Assembly: GCA_040756085.1 (NCBI GenBank)
Contig: JBFMAE010000040.1
Location: forward strand, 1 to 21,061
DNA: 21,061 nt
Reading direction: 5' to 3'
Source: JBFMAE01 sp040756085
GTDB lineage: Bacteria; Desulfobacterota; BSN033; UBA1163
The translations under genes were made by a program, and so were the position numbers. The notes below the pieces were generated by a model. It was not told the origin of the DNA and ran no database searches. It worked only from the letters and a program-made list of their open reading frames with translations. Of this stretch, positions 1 through 5,707 are shown piece by piece; the stretch's first letter is position 1; the number at the start of each line of letters is the position of its first letter.

Positions 1-122
1 TATAAAGATATTAATTTCAGTGTATACATTTAAATTGATTGGTTTCCGTCTTTAACATATTGATATTGCTGGAAAAAAATTGTGTAGCCACACATTTGCA
101 AGGTTTTCTTAATAAAGTCACG
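1..122. mobile_element. One end of an insertion sequence (interior missing)
   Basis: Terminal 122 bp of an IS. The outer tip at 113-122 (taaagtcacg) is the reverse complement of the tip at the right end of the window (20940-20949). It abuts ctag (123-126), which recurs beside the other tip (20936-20939) and so is a 4-bp target duplication. A subterminal motif at 16-28 is also repeated inverted at 21014-21026. The element splits a PLP-enzyme gene. No transposase is inside the window, so the family is unknown; a CTAG target with 4-bp duplication is known for IS701-type elements of the IS4 superfamily. Confidence 0.85.
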
Positions 123-126
123 CTAG
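113..126. repeat. IS terminal inverted repeat plus CTAG target duplication (left copy)
   Basis: Bases 113-122 form the terminal inverted repeat and 123-126 the CTAG duplication. Pairing with 20936-20949 restores an uninterrupted lyase reading frame when one CTAG copy is removed: ...GVS followed by REEREKAG... Confidence 0.85.
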
Positions 127-1198
127 AGACTCCGGCATGGGTCATGCTGGCTGGATGTTCGATGAGAGTTTCGACCCCGCCAAGTGAAACTGCTAATATA
201 CAGAGTTTGACAGAGTTAATCATTTTTCGTCCAGCTTCAAATCCGCCATTTAAGCCAAAACAGAGCATAGAGCCAAAGCCGTTCATTTGTTCTTTAGCCA
301 GATTATGCTGGGGATGACTCTCCAGACCAGGGTAGCTCACCCATTTCACTTTGGGATGGGTTTCCAGATAGCGAGCTAGTTTTAAGGCATTTTCCTGGCC
401 CTTTTCCATCCTCAGGGCCAAGGTCTTTATTCCTCGGAGTACAAGCCATGCCTGATGGGGGTCCATGGTTCCACCGAGTAAAGTCAAAACCTTTTGTATA
501 TGCTTGTAGTGACTCTCTTGTTTGGTCACAATCATTCCACCAACCACGTCGCTGTGACCATTGAGAAATTTAGTCAGGCTGTGGATGACTATATCTGCAC
601 CCAAGTCTAAAGGCTTTTGAACAATGGGACTGGAGAAAGTGTTGTCAACCACGAGGATTATACCTTTATCTCTTGCCAGTTCGGAGCAGGCCTTAATGTC
701 CGTCAGGGTCAAGGTCGGATTAGCCGGTGTTTCAATGAAAAGAAGTTTAGTCTTCGATTTAATGTATCTCTCAATATTTTTGATATCAGAAGTGTCCGCA
801 TAATCATATTCAATTCCAAATCTCGAAAATTCATTTTCAATCACCGTGCGTGAGGGTCCATAAACGGCAGCTGTGCTTATAATATGTGCGTTTTGGTGAA
901 GAAAAGTCATATAAACTGTGGTTATTGCGGCCATGCCCGAGGCCGTGGCCAGCCCGCCGTATCCATTCTCGAGAAAGGCAAGGCAATCTTCAAGGGCATT
1001 CGTGGTTGGGTTACCTATACGGGTATAAATATAGCCTTTTTCTTTCCCGGCGAATCGGGCAGCTCCCTGCTCCGCACTTTTAAAAGAAAAAGTGGAGGAC
1101 TGATAAATGGGAACAGAGACACCACCGTAGGTGGGATCGGGTTCTGAACCGGCATGGATAACGCTGGTAAAAAGACTTTTAAATTTAGTATTTATCAC
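123..1198 (-). pseudogene. PLP-dependent trans-sulfuration enzyme (methionine gamma-lyase-like), N-terminal ~358 residues, interrupted by IS
   Basis: Cys/Met-metabolism PLP enzyme of fold type I, cytosolic. Methionine gamma-lyase or a related gamma-lyase/sulfhydrylase is likely; these split or exchange the gamma substituent of sulfur amino acids. Visible motifs are the PLP lysine segment SLTKFLNGHSDVVGG, the cofactor aspartate in VVDNTFSSP, and LGGVETLIEHPASMTHAGVS near the end. The start is GTG at 1198, six bases after an AGGAG ribosome site. After THAGVS the frame runs into IS sequence and stops at 17-19, adding a foreign tail. The missing 38 residues lie at 20821-20935. Together the parts make 1191 nt, or 396 aa, the normal family length. 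Upstream is a NifX gene at 74 bp; downstream in the reconstructed order is a MinD-type ATPase. The insertion removes the conserved C-terminal LSVG(C)E segment, so activity is probably lost. Confidence 0.9.
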
Positions 1199-1272
1199 TT
1201 CTTACTCCTTTATCTGAATTTTTTAAATTATTTAAGCGAAAGAATTTGTTTTTTAAAATTCTAATCTCTCTT

Positions 1273-1665
1273 TCAATGATTGTCATGATCACCCTTGGCT
1301 GAAGAGGAGTGCTGACCGCAATGACCAGAACGTCTGTGATTATGCTCGCATAAATCTTCTCCAGGCTCGAGCTGCTCGTTGATGAATTTTTGAATGACTT
1401 CATCGACATTTCCCTGAATACCAATGATTGCTTCAATTTTTTGGGCAAAAAGATTCTGTGCCCTGGAGCCTATGCCTCCGGTAATGGTGCAGTTTACGCC
1501 TCTCTCTGCCAAATATTGGGGAAGAAAACCAGGTTGATGTCCTGGATTTAGGATTTCTTCTCTGCTTAGAATTTTTCCTTCTTTTATTTCAACAATTGTG
1601 TAAGAAGAACAACGGCCAAAATGCGCTGAAACATAACCCCTATCCGTTGAAATTGCAATTTTCAT
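1273..1665 (-). CDS. NifX/NifB-family metal-cluster-binding protein with His-rich tail
   Basis: 130-aa protein of the dinitrogenase iron-molybdenum cofactor family (RNase H-like fold; relatives carry or pass Fe-Mo or Mo-Cu clusters). It starts MKIAISTD, has AHFGRC near residue 18, NPGHQPGFLPQYL near 40, and the family segment GGIGSRAQNLF. The last ~25 residues are rich in His and Cys (CEHNHRR, HCGQH, DHDNH), which suggests a second metal site beyond the core fold. The ribosome site GGAGG lies just before the ATG at 1665. It is the third NifX-type gene in the run and a close paralogue of 3215-3607, sharing NPGHxPGFLPQ. Family confidence is high; the bound metal cannot be told from sequence. 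Confidence 0.92.
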   Translation of the reverse strand: MKIAISTDRGYVSAHFGRCSSYTIVEIKEGKILSREEILNPGHQPGFLPQYLAERGVNCTITGGIGSRAQNLFAQKIEAIIGIQGNVDEVIQKFINEQLEPGEDLCEHNHRRSGHCGQHSSSAKGDHDNH

Positions 1666-1691
1666 CTCATTCCTCCTTCAAACTGAGCGCA

Positions 1692-2410
1692 TTAATCACT
1701 TTGTCTTTTTTCATTATCTTCTTTACAGAGAATTAAAGAAGAGTTAATTTTGACCTTTGCTCCTGCTCCCAACCAGATAAAATCATCCTCGTATTCTTTG
1801 GCAAAAAGCTGTCTTGCCCCATCTCCGGAACAGTGGGAGGGACCAACTTTTCTAACTCCTAAATCTCGAAATTGTCCGATAATTTTTTTTGTTTCTTTAT
1901 TATCAAAGCCAGCCAGGTGAAAGCCACCCAGGACAAGATAAATATCTTTTTTTAATAAATCTTTAGCCATGGTAATGATCTTCACAATTCCGGGATGGGC
2001 ACAGCCTGTTATCACTACAAGGTCTTTCTCTGTATCCAGAATTATGGATTGTTCTCTAATTACGCCTTCAATTACTCCCCTTTTTTCCTGAGGTCTTCCT
2101 TGAAATCCGAGGGGAAAAATCCAGGTATCCAGACTTCAATAGCTGGCTTTTTTGAAATAAGAACTTCAAGGCCGCCTGTATGGTCTCTATGTGTGTGGGA
2201 AAGAATGATCACATCGATTTCTTCAGGCTTGATTCCAAGCTTTTCCATATTGACGAGTAAGATCTGTCCCTTTGCTCCCGTATCGAAAAGTATGGACTTT
2301 TCCAATCCTTCAATGAAACAGGAAAATCCCCATTCTGCTCTTAAGTTAGGATTAAAGGGATTGTTATCATATACAACAGTTATTGTCAAAGGATTCCTTT
2401 CGCTTCCCAT
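1692..2410 (-). pseudogene. Metallo-beta-lactamase-fold hydrolase (COG1237 type), frameshifted
   Basis: Two overlapping reading frames make one MBL-fold protein of about 239 aa. The first part carries SILFDTGAKG and the metal motif LSHTHRDHTGGL (HxHxDH). The second carries VVITGCAHPG, LGGFHL and GPSHCSGDGA, which supply the remaining metal ligands. The frame breaks at the A6G4 tract at 2077-2086: the first frame ends RKKGE-stop, while the other frame reads on as GVIEGVIREQSIILDTEKD up to the conserved part. One extra A would restore it. I chose ATG 2410 because AGGAGGG precedes it; an upstream ATG at 2458 would add a hydrophobic leader and overlaps the ferredoxin stop. Relatives include a methanopterin-related synthase and uncharacterised metal hydrolases. 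The break may be a real mutation or a sequencing error. Confidence 0.8.
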
Positions 2411-2450
2411 TATAAACCCTCCTGAAAGGAATAGGAAAATCAAAAAGATC

Positions 2451-2735
2451 TTAAACATGATGACCCTTTCTTCTTAGATAAAGAGAATTTACTTTTTTAG
2501 AGATGAATTCCATCTTCCGTTTCATGTTCTGTATCCTTTTTCTTAACTCCTCTATCTCTGCTACAGGGATTGATTCAATAGCACCCACAGAACAAACCGA
2601 AACACAAACCCCACAGGAATTGCATCTCGCGAAATCTATTCTCGCTTTCCCAAAAATTAAGTTTAGAGCTCCTGAAGGGCACACATTAATGCATGAACCG
2701 CATCCAATGCAGAGATCATCACTAACCTTTATCAT
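2451..2735 (-). CDS. 2[4Fe-4S] ferredoxin with C-terminal coiled coil
   Basis: 94-aa cytosolic electron carrier. It has two cluster motifs: CIGCGSCINVCP (residues 9-20) and CNSCGVCVSVCS (about 38-49). A helical, charged segment of about 35 residues follows (EELRKRIQNMKRKMEF), recalling the coiled-coil tails of the DUF5320-like neighbours. The GGAGG upstream touches the start codon, so initiation probably depends on coupling with the zinc-ribbon gene whose stop lies 6 bases upstream. Its stop overlaps an alternative start of the MBL gene. Its role is probably electron supply to, or cluster exchange with, the NifX and MinD proteins of the operon; that role is inference. Confidence 0.9.
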   Translation of the reverse strand: MIKVSDDLCIGCGSCINVCPSGALNLIFGKARIDFARCNSCGVCVSVCSVGAIESIPVAEIEELRKRIQNMKRKMEFISKKVNSLYLRRKGHHV

Positions 2736-2741
2736 CCTCCA

Positions 2742-2984
2742 TCAATCTCTTTTGCAAACACCGTCAGAACATGGCGGAGTATCACATCTTTCTTCTCTTC
2801 CACAACAGGTTGAGCTATCGGATGAAAATCTTCCCATCCTGAGCACTGAGGGAACTGAGATAAGCTTTTTAATCCTTTCAGACCCACAATGGGAACAGAA
2901 AATAGAATCCTCCGAAGCACGATCCTTCATGAAAACTTCCGTTATCTTTCCGCACTCTTCGCATTTATACTCATATATTGGCAT
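2742..2984 (-). CDS. FmdB-type zinc-ribbon protein
   Basis: 80 aa. It opens MPIYEYKCEECG, the hallmark of the FmdB/CxxC_CxxC putative regulatory family, with a second pair CSHCG near residue 32. The tail is unusually Cys-rich for the family (STCCGREERC, TPPCSDGVC), giving five further cysteines. Its start ATG directly follows the TGA of the upstream gene (tga-atg), with AGGAAGG before it, so the two are translationally coupled. FmdB proteins were first seen near formamide/formate metal enzymes and are of uncertain function; zinc or Fe-S binding is possible here. Confidence 0.85.
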   Translation of the reverse strand: MPIYEYKCEECGKITEVFMKDRASEDSIFCSHCGSERIKKLISVPSVLRMGRFSSDSSTCCGREERCDTPPCSDGVCKRD

Positions 2985-3200
2985 TCATTCCTTCCTTGTC
3001 ATAGGGGTCTTGCATCTGGGACAGGTTATCTGATAGCATGGAACGCCTCTTTCATGGGGAAGCGTGGTTCCACATGAGGGGCAAACGCAGTAACCACCTG
3101 GTCCAAGACCACGACCACCCATCCGTCCTCGACTACCTTTCCCCAATCCCCGTCCAGCGCCCGATCCTTTACCTTGACCTGTTCTATCATCCCTTGGCAT
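2985..3200 (-). CDS. Small Gly/Arg-rich zinc-ribbon protein
   Basis: 71 aa. The N-terminal half is low-complexity Gly/Arg/Lys (about residues 5-35), reminiscent of the Gly-rich head of DUF5320 proteins. The C-terminal half holds CPSCG (residues 40-44) and CPRCKTPM (about 60-67), with a lone Cys between them, consistent with a Zn or Fe-S ribbon. GGAGG lies seven bases before ATG 3200. It is embedded between the NifX gene and the FmdB gene. I recognise the pattern as recurring beside NifX genes but know no defined function. Confidence 0.8.
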   Translation of the reverse strand: MPRDDRTGQGKGSGAGRGLGKGSRGRMGGRGLGPGGYCVCPSCGTTLPHERGVPCYQITCPRCKTPMTRKE

Positions 3201-3214
3201 CTTGACCTCCTTTT

Positions 3215-3607
3215 TTATTCATGATGTTTCCTATGGTGGTCACACTCACTCTTCTCCTTGCCATAATCCCTTCCTGCACCAGGACGGCAGAGGGACTCTC
3301 CGCTTTTCAGTTCGCTTTTGAGAAATCTTTCAATTACATTATCAATCTCGTCGATTATTCCTGTTAGAGTCTGAATGCCCTTCTCGGCAAACAACCCTTG
3401 GGCTCGATGTCCCATCCCACCGCAGATGATGCACTCAACGCCGTGCTCATGAAGAAATTGAGGAAGAAAACCAGGTTCATGACCTGGATTTTTAAGAATC
3501 TCCTTCTTTACTATCTCACCATTTTGAATCTCCACAAGGATGAACTGGGGACATCGTCCAAAATGTGGTGAAACAAGATTCCCATCCGTTGCAATTGCAA
3601 TTTTCAT
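3215..3607 (-). CDS. NifX/NifB-family metal-cluster-binding protein with His-rich tail
   Basis: 130 aa from MKIAIATDG. Core motifs are SPHFGRCPQF, NPGHEPGFLPQFLHEHG and GGMGHRAQGLF, followed by a C-terminal tail with CDHHRKHHE. It is a near-duplicate in layout of the protein at 1273-1665 and likely binds or ferries a metal-sulfur cluster. I chose ATG 3607 over an upstream in-frame start at 3625 because AGGAGG sits seven bases before it and family members begin at this methionine. It lies 24 bp after the NifX-DUF5320 fusion gene, in the same run. Confidence 0.92.
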   Translation of the reverse strand: MKIAIATDGNLVSPHFGRCPQFILVEIQNGEIVKKEILKNPGHEPGFLPQFLHEHGVECIICGGMGHRAQGLFAEKGIQTLTGIIDEIDNVIERFLKSELKSGESLCRPGAGRDYGKEKSECDHHRKHHE

Positions 3608-3631
3608 TGGTGTACCTCCTTCCACAATGCC

Positions 3632-4192
3632 TTATTTCTTTTCACCTTCGAGCTCTTCGATGCTCTTTTTTATCTGGTTGAGTTGATCTTGCAAAAATTG
3701 AGCATACTGCCTCAACGTCTCAATCTCTGTAGAAGGGGGAACTATCCCAGAGGGAAAGACTGACCAGGAGAAAGGGGTACATCCCATTCCTCTTCCCATC
3801 CCCCTTCCAAATCCAGGGCCAACACCATATCCCATTCCGTAATGGGATTGAACATTGGGTTGAGTTGCAGATTGGAATTGATCGGATTTGAACCTTTCAA
3901 CTGCTTCTCTAACAGTTCCTTCAATCCCTACAATTACCTTAACCCCAGCAGCCTGAAGAGTCTGAAAGGCATTGGGACCACAACTTCCTGTGATCACGGC
4001 CTCAGCACCTCTGTTCGCTATCAACTGAGCGGTCTCAATCCCTGCTCCTCCAGGAGAATCCACATTGGGATTCTCAATCACTTCAAATTCCATTGTTTCT
4101 GTGTCAATGATGAGGAAAAAGGGAGACCTTCCAAACCTCGGGTCAATCCTTGAGGATAGATCCTTTCCCGTCGATGATACTGCAATCCTCAT
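3632..4192 (-). CDS. NifX-type domain fused to DUF5320-like Gly-rich/coiled-coil tail
   Basis: 186 aa. Residues 1-110 are a NifX/NifB-type domain: MRIAVSSTGKDLSSRIDPRFGRSPFF, then NPNVDSPGGAGIETAQ, TGSCGPNAFQTL and a C-terminal helix (VREAVERF). Residues 115-140 are Gly/Met/Arg-rich (YGMGYGVGPGFGRGMGRGMG, one Cys). Residues 153-186 form a charged heptad-like coiled coil (LRQYAQFLQDQLNQIKKSIEEL). The last two parts match the architecture of the free-standing DUF5320-like neighbour at 4189-4542, so this gene looks like a fusion of the operon's two protein types. Its start overlaps that gene's stop as ATGA. This suggests the separate NifX and DUF5320 proteins also interact. Confidence 0.9.
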   Translation of the reverse strand: MRIAVSSTGKDLSSRIDPRFGRSPFFLIIDTETMEFEVIENPNVDSPGGAGIETAQLIANRGAEAVITGSCGPNAFQTLQAAGVKVIVGIEGTVREAVERFKSDQFQSATQPNVQSHYGMGYGVGPGFGRGMGRGMGCTPFSWSVFPSGIVPPSTEIETLRQYAQFLQDQLNQIKKSIEELEGEKK

Positions 4193-4542
4193 CTCTCCTT
4201 CTCCAACTCATCGATTCTTTTCTTTATCCTTTCCAATTCCTCTTCAAGCATTTCTGCCTCACCTTTAAGGATCTCCAGCTCCTGCTCTGGTGCGACCTTA
4301 GTAGCTCCCCAGGGATCATAGGGTGTGGGAAAGCCAGGCATGGGAAAACCTGATGGTTGAGGGAATGGGACATCTCCTCTCCGCCAGGCATAATTCATCT
4401 GAGGAGTAGGCCAGAGACCATGCATCAGGTAGTAAGCACCCGGTCCTAATCCATAGGGTCCCCGTCCAGCCCAGCCTGGAGAAAATCCAAACCTCATCCA
4501 TCCAGGTAATCCCGTCATTCTGTACCACCATCTATATCTCAT
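4189..4542 (-). CDS. DUF5320-like aromatic/Gly-rich coiled-coil protein
   Basis: 117 aa. The N-terminal ~85 residues are rich in Trp, Tyr, Gly, Pro and Met (RYRWWYRM, GRGPYGLGPGAYY). The last ~35 form a coiled coil (LEILKGEAEMLEEELERIKKRI). This matches the DUF5320 plan, small proteins found beside NifX/ORP-type genes in anaerobes, function unknown. TAGGAGG precedes ATG 4542 at good spacing; the 3' end overlaps the next gene by 4 bp. No signal peptide or clear membrane helix is present. Confidence 0.82.
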   Translation of the reverse strand: MRYRWWYRMTGLPGWMRFGFSPGWAGRGPYGLGPGAYYLMHGLWPTPQMNYAWRRGDVPFPQPSGFPMPGFPTPYDPWGATKVAPEQELEILKGEAEMLEEELERIKKRIDELEKER

Positions 4543-4578
4543 TTCAAACCTCCTACATTTTTTAAAATAATAAATACA

Positions 4579-4788
4579 TTATTTCTCAAGCTCCGAGAGC
4601 CTCTTTTTGACGGCCTCTAACTGTTCCTCCAGCATCTTAGCTTCCATCTCAAGGGCTCTTTTTTGTTCTTCTTTTGTGACAGGATAAAAGGGGAACCAGA
4701 AGGGATAAGAGTAATGGGGGTATCGACCCATCCAAGAATAATAATAAGGTGAATAAAACCATCCAAGGGGTCCCATACCAAAAGGCAT
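4579..4788 (-). CDS. Small DUF5320-like protein, aromatic head and coiled-coil tail
   Basis: 69 aa. The head MPFGMGPLGWFYSPYYYSW is Tyr/Trp/Gly-rich; the tail (residues 38-69) is a coiled coil, KRALEMEAKMLEEQLEAVKKRL. I used ATG 4788 because GGAGGTG precedes it; the frame is open further upstream, but that sequence belongs to the preceding gene region. It is a short paralogue of the 4189-4542 protein. The head may pack against a metal cluster or a partner such as NifX, with oligomerisation through the tail (inference). Confidence 0.8.
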   Translation of the reverse strand: MPFGMGPLGWFYSPYYYSWMGRYPHYSYPFWFPFYPVTKEEQKRALEMEAKMLEEQLEAVKKRLSELEK

Positions 4789-4805
4789 TTTTTCACCTCC
4801 TTTCT

Positions 4806-5027
4806 TTAATTTTGCTCCCTCTCTTGAGAAGGCGGAGGATAGCCATACCATGGCATATAACTCATCGAAGAGGGATAGCCATAGAAGGGATAAGCCCACC
4901 ACCATCGAGGCAACCAGGGAAACAATCGACAGAAAGAGAATGGATTACCTCTCCATCCCCAGAAGGGATTCCCAAACCAGCCAAAAGATCCAAAGCCTCT
5001 CCATCTAAAACCAAAGCCTCTTGGCAT
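4806..5027 (-). CDS. Extremely aromatic-rich small protein, first gene of the Fur-box operon
   Basis: 73 aa with nine Trp, ten Phe and six Tyr (about one third aromatic) plus many Gly and Pro: MPRGFGFRWRGFGSFGWFG, then WLPRWWWAYPFYGYP. It lacks the coiled-coil tail of its neighbours and has one Cys. GGAGGTG lies before ATG 5027. It sits directly downstream of the second Fur box, so it is the promoter-proximal gene of the run. I know no family match; by position and composition it may be a degenerate DUF5320 head domain. Confidence 0.75.
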   Translation of the reverse strand: MPRGFGFRWRGFGSFGWFGNPFWGWRGNPFSFCRLFPWLPRWWWAYPFYGYPSSMSYMPWYGYPPPSQEREQN

Positions 5028-5050
5028 TCAAATCACCTCCTTCTTAATTT

Positions 5051-5069
5051 AATATTGATAATCATTTTC
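5051..5069 (-). promoter_or_regulatory. Fur box upstream of the NifX/DUF5320 operon
   Basis: aatattgataatcattttc matches 16 of 19 positions of the classical Fur consensus GATAATGATAATCATTATC. It lies 24 bp upstream of the ATG at 5027 and overlaps a possible promoter for the minus strand (TTGCTT at 5079-5084, 18-bp spacer, TATCAA at 5055-5060). Iron-loaded Fur bound here would block transcription of the whole run. Confidence 0.75.
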
Positions 5070-5084
5070 ATTTATTTTAAGCAA
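5055..5084 (-). promoter_or_regulatory. Possible sigma70-type promoter of the NifX/DUF5320 operon
   Basis: On the minus strand TTGCTT (5079-5084) and TATCAA (5055-5060) are 18 bp apart. The -10 hexamer is only a moderate match. Overlap with the Fur box supports the placement. Confidence 0.4.
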
Positions 5085-5089
5085 AAAAA

Positions 5090-5536
5090 TTATTGGCATT
5101 TATTACAAACTCCATAGAATTGGATTTCATGGTCCTTAATCTCAAAATTATATTTCTTCGATAAAGCCATTTCAACCTTCTTCACCAGTTCAATCTCCTC
5201 CTTCATAAAATCACTGTAATCGACTATCTTTCCACATTTCATACAAATCAGATGATGATGGTGATCCTTTTTTATTCCATGACCGAGCTCAAATCTGCTT
5301 TGTCCATCCCCAAAGTCGAACTTGTTTAGGACCCCCATTTTAACAAGAAGATCCAGGGTGCGATATACAGTGGTTAATCCAATAGCTGGATAGCTCTTCT
5401 GGATCGAAGTGTAAATTTCCTTGGCACTTAGGTGCTTTGTACTTCGTGAAAAGAGATCTATTAGAGCTTGCCTCGGTGATGTCATCCTATAACCGTGCCT
5501 TCGGAACTGATGTTGCCATCCCTTCAAGGGATTCAT
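5090..5536 (-). CDS. fur: Fur/PerR-family metal-dependent repressor
   Basis: 148 aa DNA-binding regulator. The winged helix lies in the N-terminal half (RMTSPRQALIDLF, LSAKEIYTSIQKSYPAIGLTTVYRTLDLL). The metal-binding half holds HHHHLICMKCGKIVDYSD and a C-terminal CNKCQ that completes a Cys4 structural zinc site. I chose ATG 5536: AAGGT precedes it, and the promoter plus Fur box lie directly upstream at 5551-5599, which rules out the longer in-frame start at 5599. It is the first gene of the minus-strand block and likely represses itself and the operon at 5027. PerR or another metal specificity cannot be excluded, but the boxes fit classical Fur. Confidence 0.88.
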   Translation of the reverse strand: MNPLKGWQHQFRRHGYRMTSPRQALIDLFSRSTKHLSAKEIYTSIQKSYPAIGLTTVYRTLDLLVKMGVLNKFDFGDGQSRFELGHGIKKDHHHHLICMKCGKIVDYSDFMKEEIELVKKVEMALSKKYNFEIKDHEIQFYGVCNKCQ

Positions 5537-5550
5537 CTTACTACCTTGTT

Positions 5551-5569
5551 GAAAATGATTTTCATATTC
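5551..5569 (-). promoter_or_regulatory. Fur box in the fur promoter (autoregulation)
   Basis: gaaaatgattttcatattc matches 14 of 19 consensus positions and contains a perfect GAAAAT-N-ATTTTC palindrome. It lies just downstream of the -10 element, over the expected transcription start, the usual place for repression. Confidence 0.7.
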
Positions 5570-5570
5570 A

Positions 5571-5599
5571 AATATACAACCTTTTTTCCCTTTTGTCAA
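5571..5599 (-). promoter_or_regulatory. Sigma70-type promoter of fur
   Basis: Minus strand TTGACA (5594-5599), 17-bp spacer, TATATT (5571-5576): a near-consensus promoter. The ISNCY-type element begins 20 bp upstream (5620) and leaves it intact. Confidence 0.8.
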
Positions 5600-5620
5600 G
5601 TGCTTGTATAACTGGTTGAT

Positions 5621-5672
5621 GTTACTATTTTAAAATGTTAAGAGTTATTACTATTTTGAAATGTTAAATTTT
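5621..5672. repeat. Left double inverted repeat of the ISNCY-type element
   Basis: Outer copy at 5621-5641 (gttactattttaaaatgttaa) and inner copy at 5648-5667, extended to 5672 in perfect inverted identity with 7220-7244. Tandem motifs like these are probably transposase-binding sites. Confidence 0.85.
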
Positions 5673-5707
5673 TCTGGTGCTTTTTAGGGTAAATTATACC
5701 CAAGGAG

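Noticed and set aside
2077..2086. Programmed -1 frameshift in the MBL-fold gene
   Set aside because: The A6 run is in the wrong phase for the canonical A-AAA-AAG heptamer and is short for transcriptional slippage; a one-base loss is simpler.
4749..5117. Plus-strand open frame across the small aromatic-rich genes
   Set aside because: It is antisense to genes with good ribosome sites and family features, and has no motif of its own.
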